Part shown: one piece after another, positions 48,387 to 61,700 of the stretch
Numbering within the stretch: the stretch's first letter is position 1
How the letters are laid out: each line of letters starts with the position of its first letter
Source: Panax quinquefolius
Lineage: Eukaryota; Streptophyta; Magnoliopsida; Apiales; Araliaceae
Assembly (NCBI GenBank): GCA_020205615.1
Contig: CM035164.1
Span: forward strand, 2,073,501-2,137,500
Length of the DNA: 64,000 nucleotides
Direction of reading: 5' to 3'
Made by a program: the position numbers and the translations under genes
The notes under the pieces: model-generated
Seen by the model: the letters and a program-made list of their open reading frames with translations, nothing else
Told to the model about the DNA's origin: nothing
The model's database searches: none

Positions 48387-49747
48387 GGATCAGAAGCATA
48401 CCCTTTAGTGACATTACTCTCTCAACTAACATACCTATTTAAAGTCTCCGTGTTTTTTCTTTTTAGTTTCTCTCTCACTTGTTTCTCTCCAAAACAAAAC
48501 CATTTCTACGATGAACATCCCCCTATTTCTCTGCAAAACAAAATCAACCTAGCTCGCAAAATTCGAATCAAGCAACACAGAGAAAACATAAAACTTGATT
48601 CACAATATAAAACAGTAAATCTTATGAACAACAAACTTGTGGAAAGCTTTCTGAATCTCACATTGGCTTGTGTTCCTCTCAACCCAAGTACCTGAGACAT
48701 GATACATCCAACAAAAGAAGGCAGAGATGTTTGGTAAGACAAATGAAACTAAAATAGAGATGACAAATAAATAATAAAAAAAAAGTAAAGATGACCTCTT
48801 TGGCAACATGAATCCCTCACTACAGATTTAGTTGAAATTCAAAAGAATCTATATCTTGGTTGATAACTTTATCATAATCCATATAACCACAAAAAAACAG
48901 TATCAAATCATATATCAGTTGAAATACTAATTTTCACCAACCAAAAAGCAATACTCCAGGTCGCATCTCCCAAAAAACACCCAAAAATTAACTTGCACAT
49001 ATTATTGAAGGGTTTCAAAACTAACCCCGTATTTTTTGAATTTCTCAAAAACACAACCATATTAGACACTTGACCCAAATGCACATGACATTCCATTCCT
49101 AATATTACTATACCTAACTCCCAATTGCTCTTTTTTTAATTCCATTATATTGACACCAGGACAAACATAAAAAAATTCCCTTTGTGAGATAAAATTTAGG
49201 CCAATAACAGATAAAGCTTATCATGAATATAACACTCAACATAAACCCATTCTTTACCCTTTTCAAGGGGAAATGACTAATGAGAAAGACTAATTTTTGA
49301 TCAATTACATGTATAAATATTCGTTGCCCTTTTCAAGGGGAAACGAGAAAGACTAATTTTTGATCAATTACATTTATAAATATTCGATACAAACATAATG
49401 ATGGATATTAATGCTAACCTAGTTAATTCTTACTGAAATCGAAAAATAGGTAAGCGTTTACCGAATCAAAGTCGAGATCTGGGCATAGATGCTGATTCTT
49501 GGTATCCGTGTTGCTTGATTCGAATTTTGTGAGCTAGGTTGGTTTTGTTTTGGAGAGAAATAGGGGATATTCATTGCAAAAATGGTTTTGTTTTGGAGAG
49601 AAACAAGTGAGAGAAACTATAAAGAAAAAACACGGAGACTTTAAATAAGTATGTTAGTTAAGAGAATAATGTCACTTAAGGAAGAATGCTTCTGATAAAT
49701 AAATATATTAAATTATTAATAAGTTACTTATGTATATATATGTATAG

Positions 49748-49794
<47 letters not shown>

Positions 49795-52700
49795 ATATCC
49801 GAATAACTTATATATATATATTAACTAACAAAACTATATCTATTAGTTCGTTACAAGTTTTTTACTTTCAAAACTTGCTTGCGATGTCGGGAGCCGGGAG
49901 CAATGCACAATATAATTTTGAGAAAAAATAATTAAATATTCAATGTAAACTTTTGAATCTAATTATAGATTATAAATATTGCAAATTCTAAAATATATAT
50001 TATATATATAAGTTATTAATATATATATATACGTATATATTAATAACTTGCATTCATTAATTATATATACATATATCCGGATAACTTACATACGTATATA
50101 TAATATATGTATATATATATATATTAACATACAAAACTATAGCTATTAGCTTGTTACAAATTTTTTACTTTCAAAATTTACTTGCGATGCCGGGAGGCGG
50201 GAGAATGAACAGTATAATTTTGAGAAAAAATAAATAAATATTCAATGTAAACTTTTGAATCTAATTATATATTATAAATATTCATCCACACTACAGTATT
50301 ACTCCACACACATAAAAATGAACTTCTTTATTAATGAACATCTAAATATTATTAAGTAGAACATAATATTTGACATTTAGGATTTCAAAATGATGAAAAC
50401 TTATTTGAATTGTAATTTAGAGCATTGATTATTGTATTTATTAAAATAAATAAATTAACATTCATTCATTAATGAACTTTATTTTAAAACTCAATTTTTT
50501 TTTCTAATTCTACTTATAGTTGTAATTAGAATATTCATTTTCAAATTTAAATTTAGGCTTTTAAAATGATGAAAACTTATTTAAATTGTAATTTAGAGGA
50601 TTATTATACTTATTAAAAACAAATAAATTAACATTCATTCATCAATTAACTATACTTTAAAACTCATTATTTTTTTTCCTTATTCTACTTATAATTGTAA
50701 TTAGAGCATTCATTTTGAAATTTAGTATTTTGAAAATGATGAAAACTTATTTGAATAGTAATTTAGAGCATTGATTATTCTATTTATCAACAATAAATAA
50801 ATTAACATTTATTCATTAATGAACTTTACTTTAAAATTCATTATTATAATAATTTGACTATTTATATATTTTGATAATATACTTTTAAAATTATTATTTT
50901 AATATTTATAGTTTATGTTTATAATTTTTTTGTAGTCGTTAAAGTTTATAATAATCTATGCATATAAATTTTAAATTGGAATTTAAAATTAATACATATA
51001 TTACGTATACTAATACAAATACACAGAATATTCTAGAACCTATATAAATCAACATTCCACTAAGTTGAGACAACCAATTAGAATCAATCACAAGGATTGA
51101 CTCACAGAAACCGCTGGATCAAGTTTTGATTCTATCTCAGCCATTCATTCAAATCACTCAACCTGCAAAAGTGTTTCTTCTTCTTTCTCTCTCACCCGTT
51201 CATTCAAACATTTTTCTTCTTCTTTCTCTCATCTCAACCATTCTCTCCTTTCTTGCTAAATGTGTTTCTAAACCGTTCCTTTTCTAACTTAGATCTAGCC
51301 AAATCAAAATATGTTTTTTGAAAAATTGTTCTGATCAAGTCATTCTTAAGTATATTAACTACAATTCTACCGATTTCTTTTACAAAAATTTGTTCCTAAA
51401 ATTTCAAAATCTTCAAAAAGTTTTTTTACAATGTCTAAGCTAGATTTATAAAATATTCTCTCAAATAACCCATGATCTGTTCATGTGTTTATGGGTAAAC
51501 TCATTTCAATAGTTTTTGATTCGATATTTGATTTAGAAAAATTAAAAGATTTTTTTAAAAAACAATTGCAAAAAAATGTTTTAGATCTAAACATTTACAT
51601 AATCATTCAACCTCCGGGGGTTATGTCTTTTTTACATGTTTGGAGCATGAAATTTTCTTATTTTATGGGCTGAATCTGTGAAGTATTTATTCTCTCAAAT
51701 AGTATTTTTTCTTTATTTTATACATAATATACATATACGTGTGTAAAGTTTGCTCAAATACATGGATCAATCATATAAGCTTACTGAGAGTGAAAGGGAA
51801 TACTGAGTTAACTAAATAGGATAACTGAGTTAAACTCACCGGTTAATATGTATGGTTTAAATGATTTTTTTATTAGGTGACTGATAAACGAATTTGGATA
51901 CCGGATATTATTCGTATTCAAATATTATTTCAAATATCGGATATGTATAATATTTTTAAAATCCGCTGGATACCAGATACGAATACGGATAGCGAATTAA
52001 TTTTCCAAATATAGATATCACTGTATCCGAATCCGTATATATCCGTTTACACCCCTACCTGCAACCCCATGTCCATCCCCACCTTGAAGACACATAAGAA
52101 GTAAAACTGTGATTGACAAGTTTTAGCGAACATAGATTGTTCCTAACCATACAGGGGCGGATCTGTTCAAGGGCATCATAGGCAGGGGCCTATATATAAG
52201 TTAATAAACTCAAGGGAGCAGATTAATGGAAGAGTTAAACTTGGAGGGGACAAAAAAAATCATTCATATTCTAAATACAAGTACAAACTCTTTGTGCTTT
52301 TCATTCTGCTTCTGCTTGTTAGGTCCTTTTGTCTTCTACATCTTCGCCTCTGCGGCTTCGCTACTACTTCATCTCCATTCTCCGTCACTACTTCTACATC
52401 TTTGCAGGTCCGCCACTAGGCCCACTACTTCTACATCTTCAATATGACACTACCTCTTGCGCATATTAGAGTAAGCAGACTTAAAAGGTAACTACATTAG
52501 GGCTTTTTTTGTTTGATAATTTAAAATTTGTAGTTTGTTTGAATTTGTTGTTGGTTGGGTGATGAACTCCACGTCACGCTTGCGTGAGGTGGTCGTCGCC
52601 CGAATTGTTTCTAACAAAGTTGTAAGGATGAAACTCTCTCGACACCTCAACCCAACGCCTATAAAGAGACGAGAACCTTGGTACAATCTATCATGCAATG

Positions 52701-55700
52701 AAATCTGTGTTGAATAGAACACCAACGACACCTATACCCCGTGTTTATATCGAAACAAGAACCTCGGTACAATCGACGATTAATGCGGCACACACAACTA
52801 TGTATTGTTGTATGATAAGTCAATATTGAACCTCACAAAAAAACTATGAACAGTTTGAGAGTTCTCAAAGAACCAAAGGAGAATATCTTGCCAAAATTTT
52901 ATTAATCAAAGTTGTATATTCTTTACATCAGCCATGTAATCTATTTATACTAATAAAATAAAACCCTAATTCTATTTGGAATAAGAATCTGAATGGAAAT
53001 AGAAATCCTAGCTAACAAATCACTAGGAAATCAAATCCTATCTAAAAGAAACCTAATTACAATAGGAATTTGAAAATATACTAACTAATGAAGTAAATCT
53101 GCGTCCAAATATTCAAAAAACGTAATCGAATTTCCCCATATGGCCAGACCGAAATGAATTGTCTTGAAGCGCCGATCAGCGCTCGAATGGCAGAGAACCA
53201 ATTTTTGAATCTGAAAGGGCGTGGCAAATACTGGTATTGAATCGATCACGGCATGCACGCAAACGCTTTAGTCCGGTGCGCTCGATTCTTTACTCGATCC
53301 TTTTTAAGCACTGCATTTGATCCTTTGTACATCCTTTAGTTCCTTCCCAAATCATGAATCTTTGCTTGGATCAAATAAATTTCCACCATGAACACGTTGC
53401 CTTAAAGCTCGAATCTCTTTCCTTTAATCCGTGCAATGCATGATGACTTTGTCAGGAATAAGCATGTGAATGATATTCCTATTTACATATGATTTGATTA
53501 TGAGATATATATTAATGAATATGCAAGTATGCTTGCATTAAGAAAAGCTGTAAAAGTCCTTTGATAGATAATAGAAACATGTGTACAAGTACTTAGAATG
53601 AATTGATCAAATATGTTAGGTTGATCCTACATAAGCAAAACAACTGTGTAAAGTCCTTAAAAAGAAATGATATACAAGGACTATAAATATAGAAAGATCA
53701 AGCATGTTAGGTTGATCTTATAATGTAATAGATAGTTTGTCGATCGTCGAAAGCACTACACACCGTAAATCGTAGTTTGCCGGAGAGTCAAGAAAACTCG
53801 AGAGCTATCGAGTCGAATCGTAATCTGCAAGATAGTAGATATCGGAGTTCGTGATACCCCAGGGGAGACGAGGAAGGATCGTGAAGTGTCGAGGAGAACT
53901 TCCTCGTGGCTATAGTCTGCGCAGAGAAAGTCGTGTTCGAATCGTAGAGGCAAGACACACTTAGCACGAAATGACCGAGCATCTCGCCAAATCCTAAGTC
54001 AAGAATCGTAGACTACACTCGAGTCGTAGAGTCTCATCGATCATATCGTTAGAGCGGAGATCGTGGTCGAAGCAAGATCGAGATGAAGACAACAAGCACA
54101 ACGACAGCGAAATGGTAGAGTGTCAAGATCTCGATCTCGAGTCGTGAATGTCTGCGACGACAAATGAAAGTCAATCGTAGAGTCTGAAACTAAGACCTCA
54201 ATAGATGTGCTCATTCTTTCGAATGCCAAGCGTAATCGTGAAAGCAAATACGATTCTCAACAAATGAGCACTCTCGAATATCCAAAGGAATGAAGCCACC
54301 GTTGGCACCGCAAAGATACATCCCACCAAGGAAACCCAGAGAACACTCAACGAATGACATACGCAAACTAACGGAAGATCTAAGCATCAACCCAATCAAA
54401 GATTCGATTGAGTTGTGAAGCCATTCGAGATGAAGTCTTCCACAAGATGATCATAAGAAGACTTCAAGAATGGTACTCAAGGAAAGTCATCAAGTCGTGA
54501 GTTGTCGTGATGTGATAGATGAACGATCTTGTAAGTAACCGTGATTGTGAAGTTTTTGCCAAACAAAGAAAGAACCCGATGGAGTATACATGCGGAGATC
54601 TTTGGTCGCCTTCTTAAGAACAAGGTTAAAGTGATTAAGCATTGGGTCAGTCCATTGATGATAAGTGAACGGGAGATCACAAGGAGAAAGCGAGCTGGAC
54701 ACGTCACAAGGAGAAAGTGAGCTGGACCCGAACTTGTACAACAAAATCAACTTTTCCCTTTCCACCAACATTAAAACATTCAAGTTCACATAATAGCATT
54801 GATGGAATAAAAAGGTCACAATCACAAGATGAAAACTCAATAGCATATTTATCATAATCACGAACAAATTCAACACATGCTAAATAATTTTTCAAATTGT
54901 TGACACGGACCAGAATATCATCAAAATAGATAATAACAAATTTCCTCATGAAAGAATGCAAAATATGATTTATTATGAAAATATTTAATATATTAGCTAA
55001 TCTGAATGATTTAACTAAACATATATGTAAACCATATCTCTCTCCAATTTGATGATAAACACTTTTCAAATCAATACCACATGATAGCACCTCATGCAAT
55101 GAAGATTGCTCGATCGGACAAGCATGATCACTACCATTGTCAACTAACGACAAACTATATAAAGATTGACTAGCATGAAAACCCAACTCATATGACATAT
55201 GGATAAGAAAACCTAGAATGGATTTCATGCAAGTAAAAACATTGACAACTAGAATAGACAATATGTTCATAAACTAACTCAACAATAATCAAATATCCTC
55301 CATAGTTTATGATAAAAATGATTCTACCATCAAAATAGCTAACAACAAATTTATCAATGGAAGCATGCAAAACATGTTTCAACAAAATAAAAACACTAGA
55401 TGCATTAGTTAATCTAACAGAAATAACTAATCACCTATACAAATAGCATGTTAAAACAATTTTCCATTTATCACAATCGCTCATGCTAATTTGATTAGGC
55501 TTTGTCATCACATGATCATTATCATATAAAACATAAGAACTATGCAATTTATCAAGCATATTATCTAAGTAAAGAAACTAACGATGCTTGTTTACCAATT
55601 CAAAATCGATGCACAAACTCGTCGTCCCATCCTCCTTAGGTACTATGATCTCATAATTAGCACACGAACTTATGCTTTCTCTAACGATACCACACTCCTT

Positions 55701-58700
55701 CAATTCTCCAACCTGCCTTGATATCTCCGTTGTTTCCTCGGGAAAACTATAATATGATCGGTACTGAATGATAGCTCGAGGTATGTCAGCACTCATTAGT
55801 ACAAGAGAAACAACAGAACTAGACAAAGAAGAGTTAGTCTGGTTAGTATTCAAAAGCGTACGAATGTACAGTCATCGGCTTTTCAAAATAAAAATTACTT
55901 TTCAACTCTCTCTCTTTCATAGTCACATATTTCTTCTCTTTTCTTTTTGCTCATTCTCTCGTTTGTTTTTCTCGTTTATTTTCACTTTTATTTTTTTCAA
56001 TCTCTCTTTCATTTTCATTCTCCTTTTCCTCACTCTATTTTTTTTCAAACTCATTCTTTTTAAATTTCTCATTTTTACTATCAATCTTTTGAACAATTTT
56101 CTTTAGTCGTTCACTTTCTTTCTCTTGTTTTTGAACATGGATTTCATCTTGCATACGAAACCCAACGGTTCTCCTTGGACTGCATATTCTCTTTCATCTT
56201 CCACCTCCTTCTTCTTGTGTTCTTTTGTGCCTTTAGAAGTGTTTTGTAGTAGCGCATCCAACAATCTTCCATCATCTTACTGAACTCCTTAGGAGTTCCC
56301 TATACACCTTAGGAGTTTCTCGTGGTTGTCTCCAATGCGAATCTCCATGCCTATGATACTTCCTTTCATCATCTTAAGTTAATCGCCTTGAAGGTTGTTC
56401 TACATGCCTCGGATATGCATCTCCCTTACTCTGATTTAGCTCTCGGAACAAACCGCTTTCACATCACAGTTTTCATTTCCTCCCATGTCTCGATCAGATG
56501 CTCTCCACATCTTTTCCTGCTAAGCACAAATTGATCCCACCATGTAGTTGCATGATCGGAAAACTCTTGGATCGCTAGTTTGACCTTACTATGGTCGTAA
56601 TAATCATGGTAGGCAAACTCTCGCTCCATCCTTTTCTCCCATCTCACATACCCATCTAGATCATTCCTACTTTGGAAAGTATTCCTTCGAGAACCGTAGG
56701 TACTTTCATAACCATAATCATATGTATTTGCTGCAAAACAAAGGTTAGTAGATAAAGAGAATTTTCCTCACACACTCCCTTACGTGTTTCGCTCAAAACA
56801 ATGTATCACTCAATTATGAAACGCTCGTGTATCACTCTATTGGCTTTTACCATCTAATAAACTCACACTCTTGCCTTTTACCACTATATATTCTCTTTTA
56901 TAGGTTCTTTTTGAATTCACCAAACAAAATCACAGTTGACTATTCAACTCAATAAGAACTTATCACCAAACAAAATATAGCAAGATATGGCGTACGATAA
57001 CCAACAAGATTTCACGATCTCCAATTATATCCTTCTCGCATGAATTTTCAATAATCCTCAAAACTCGTAGAACCCAAGTAATTGAAACAGATAATAATTT
57101 TCTTCAATTTTTTATACTCACGAATTCTCCTCCCTTTTTTGAACGAATGATTCTTTTTTTCACAATATATATTAAACAGAAAATTAAAGATAAGTAACTC
57201 GCTAGAAAGGCTTAGCTTTGATACCAAATGATGGGCTCCACGACACGTTTGCGTGACGCACGACACGTTTGCGTGACGTGGTCGTCGCCTGGATCGTTTC
57301 TAGCAAAGTTGTACAGATGAAACTCTCTCGACACCTCAACCCAATGCCTATAAAGAGACGAGAACATTTGTACAATCGATCAAGCAATGAAATCTGCATT
57401 AAATGGAACACCAACAACACCTAAACCCTGTGTTTATATTGAAACAGGAACTTCGGTACAATCGACGATTGATGCGGTAGAAGACGCCACACACTATGTA
57501 TTGTTGTATGATAAGTCAATATCAAACCTCACAGAAAAACCATGAACAGTTCGAGAGTTCTCAAAGAACCAAAGGAGAATAATCTCACCAGAATTTTATT
57601 AATTAAAATTGTATATTCTTTACATCAACCATGTATTCTATTTATACTAATAGAATAAAACCCTAATTCTATATGGAATAAGAATATGAATGGAAATAGA
57701 AATCCTAGCTAACAAATCACATGGAAATCAAATCCTATCTAAAAGAAACCTAATTACAATAGGAATCTAAAAATATACTGAAAATATACTAATTAATGAA
57801 GTAAATCCGCGTCCAAATATTCAAAAACGCATCAACTCAATTTTCCCTGTGGCGCGGCCGCGCAGGAAATGAACTGTCTTGGGGCGCGGTTGCGCTTGAA
57901 TGGCAGAGAATCAATTTTTGTGTGCACAGAGCGCGACAACGCTGGTATTGAACTGGATCAGGGCACGATCACATTAGTCTGGCTCGGCCGCTACTCTGAT
58001 TCTTTTTAAGCACTGAATTTGATCCTTTGTCTATCCTTCACTTCCTCCACAAATCATGAATCGGATCAAATAAATGAACTTAGAACCATATTTCACCATG
58101 AACACGTTGCCTTAAAGCTCAAATCTCTTTCCTTTGATCCGTGCAATGCATGATTACTTGGCTTGCATTGATTTGGTCTTACTAAATAGATTCTATCTAG
58201 CAATCCCAAATCATAGAATTTATCCTCTACTCGCGGTCCACTTGAATTAAGCCTCAAATTAAGTAACCTTGAGTAGTTTTCAGCCCACGGTCATCTGAAT
58301 TGTCCTTGGAGCTCGAGTTAAGTGAATGTCGTTCGAGTCAAGTGGAGCTCGAGTTAATTGTATCATTGGGGACTTGGGTTTAAACCCAATTCAATTTATT
58401 TTATGTATTTGTTATATTTTGGACTTAAGAGGTAACTAATTAGGGCTTTTATTTGTTTGATAATTTAAAGTTTAAATTTATTTGAATTTGTTGTGGGTAC
58501 TGGGTTGGGGACTTCTGGTGAGTACAATTATCTAATTAATTAAAATCGCTCTCCGAAACCAAATGGGCGATAAATGGTTGAGTGATTGTTTGGTTCCTTA
58601 CATTGAAAATGATGTATTGGAAAATATTGATAATGAAATTATCTTAGAACATTTTCAAGATATGGGGTTTAGGAGGATAGGATTGTAATTTGTAAACATT

Positions 58701-61700
58701 TTTTTGATTAGTTAATATTATGATTAATTCAAGTTTTTTTTATTTAATTTCAATAAAAATTAGTTAAAATCAGCCCTGGGATCCGCCACTGTAACCATAT
58801 GATATTCTGATTTGATTTTGAAAAGGGAAGGAACTCTTTTAGAATGTATGAATTAAATCTGGAGCAAGTTCTCCAAAATTAGCCAAATAAATATGTCACT
58901 ACTCTTATGATGCATGCCATACCATGGAAGAAAACAATAATATTTTGGTGACTAAAGAATGGTTACAAAAAAGAGATACAAAATGATGTGTATAATTGTA
59001 GTTGGTTACAACCATTGGACCTACCCATGTATGGTGGATCATCCATTGATTACACTTTGACGCATTATTTTGTAAGCTATTTTTTGTAAGATTTCTTTGC
59101 AAGTGTAGAAATACTCTGAAGAAAAAGTATATTGTTTTGTGCCTTGACCAGTACCCGCATAGAGAATTTACATTGGATGCTCCATGACACAACCTGTGTT
59201 CTGTGTTACGTGGACTCGGCACTTTACCCCAAAGTGGACATGACACCCGCATCTAAAATTTGGATCCTTCTATACCATGTCCACGTATCCTATTATTTTA
59301 AAAACAGGCAAGGCCAACACCTAGATACTACCAGAACCCGAGTCACATTCATGAGTCCATGTAAGGTAGCCCGTGTTCACAAAGACATGTAGGCACCATC
59401 TGGCTGCAACCACTTTCCCATGGCTTAATGGCAGATGATTGACAGTTAATGGTTAGGGGCAACTGCTGTGTAATGAAGCCTTTACTGCATTGTGATGATT
59501 TTAATGCGTTTTTATCCTTTTAAGGATGTATAGTTGCTTGTTTTCTTTCTTTTCAAAAGGAAGTTATAGTACTGTTACGATCAATTAAGATTAAAAGCAC
59601 TATTTTAGATATTGGCATCTAGTTAACTTTTAAGAACTCCAAATTAACATTATATATTCTGTAGGTTATGGGCATTAGATACTGCAAATTTAGTAATCGC
59701 TTCTTCCCCTACCTTGTTTTTTTTTTTGACTTTCAGTACAATCAATTTCACGTTTTATTATCTTTCTTATTATCTATACATATATGAAGAGAAACATATA
59801 AATAAATAAAAAACTGGGAGTTCTCATAAAAATGGTGCAGTATATAAGGAAACATACAAAGAAAATATTGCAGTGTATAACAATCCATTGTTATTAAGTT
59901 ACAATGCAACGAGTAAATCCTCAAAGCTAACATCCGCATTTTTATCCATGGATCCAATAAGTTCTGACAAAAACAGATGACAATGATGCTACCCAAAATT
60001 CTGAAATATGAACTTATATGCGTCAAGTGTTCAATTCTAATTGTTCAAGTAAAATTCAATTTACTTTTATGGCCTTTTTCTTGGATACTTTTTATGGGGG
60101 CCTTGTCTTCTTGAGTTACCTCGTTTTCCTAATCTATTAACCTTTGCTCTCTGTGGTGTGCTTGAATAGGGTACTTGCTTCTGACACATATGGTGTAATA
60201 AATGTCTGGGACAGAAGAATGAGTGATCTTCCATGTCTTGAGCTCACTACTAACTCCAATAGCACCATAAATAGCATCCAACTAGATGTAGAAGACCAGG
60301 TCAGCAGATTACTAGGAGTTACTACTAAATTACAATGTAAAAATCAATTGTATGCATATGGAGGACATTTGTTCTGGTATCATTTATCATAAGACAGTGA
60401 ACTAGAACTTTCTGATGTATTAAATCTTGATGAACTTTTCACTCTTCCTGCTTCTGTCCACTTGACTGTTATCTAAATTCATTTGCTTACTCTTTACTTG
60501 TTCACAAATTTTTGCAGATAATTTTCGGAGCTAGCAAGAATGGGATGATATATATGTGGGATCTTCGAGGAGGAAGATCATCTGCAGCTTTTCAAAACCA
60601 TAAAGAGGTAGTTCACTCACTTTTTTCTTTTCTATTGGAAGTTAGCTCTTTCAATATGGTAGAAAAGTTAGTCCAATTATCAAATCATGAAGTACTACAT
60701 GATTATATTCCTTCTATTGTATCTGGTGTACAAATAGGAGAACTGACATTAGTATCTTGTGGGATTAGCAGTTCTTTCTTTTTTCTTTTATTTATTTTCT
60801 GATTACATTCTTTGCTGTTTTTCTGGTTGACACGAAACCAAGGCGTTTTATTAGTCATAATAAAAAATTAGCATTTACATCTGTGCGAAGCACAGGGTCT
60901 TGTTGTTGAATTATTATATATTTGGTGTTTTTTTATTAGACCCAAGGACCGAAAAAACCATTGAATTCTAATCAAGCTATATAAAAAACACAATTTTTTT
61001 TTTTGGAACCAAAACCATTGACTTGAAAGCAACTGTCAAAAAATCTCCGATTTGAGTAGCTCATATGTACAAGTCGACAGACGCGATAGCTCATATGATC
61101 AAATTTTGGGCATTTTTGAAAAAATGTTTAAAAGTTCAATGGTTTTGATGAAAATTTTTTTGATGGCTCAACAAGAGTTCAATGTTTTGTTTTTCGGCAT
61201 TAAATATTTTTTATTATATTTTTATACATATTTTATTCGATAAAGTAATTTATTTATTTTTAAAACTTAATATTCGAATAAATTATTGGTGATTGTATTA
61301 TATGTATACTTATACCCTAATAACAGTAATAGATTAATATTAGTTAAGATGATTTTCACAAAGAAATTGGCTCTTCTAAAGCTATATTATCTAAGTAATA
61401 ATAAAGTTTTATGTATAATAACAAATACCAATAGCTTAAAAATTTACAATAACAATTTATTATATTTTATGAAAGAACTTTGGTACAAATTCATATTATA
61501 TAATACTATTAATTATGAATTTATGTTATTAAATATATTTGTGTTTTAATAATAGTAACATATTAATATTAGGTAAGATGCTCTTTAAAAGGAAATTATT
61601 TCAATTTAAAACTATATTATTTAAGTAAGTAGAATCCTACTTAAACTTGAATAATTATACTTATATTTCAATAATAGTGATATATTAAATTAGATATGAT

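Larger units (their letters stand above)
52152..58791 (+). mobile_element. hAT element, 6.6 kb with nested gypsy, exact 8-bp target duplication
   Basis: The ends are CAGGGGCGGATC and, in reverse complement of the right end, CAGTGGCGGATCC. The flanks are the identical octamer TAACCATA (52144-52151 and 58792-58799). CAGNGGCGGATC tips and 8-bp duplications are hAT hallmarks. The right end still carries the last codons of a hAT transposase (58540-58688). The rest is displaced by a gypsy element at about 52560-58159. Sequence just left of the gypsy (52478-52559) recurs at 58422-58508. Confidence 0.88.

Noticed and set aside
50340..50845. CRISPR-like array
   Set aside because: Units are long, AT-rich and diverged with no short constant repeat and unique spacers; this is a plant nuclear sequence.
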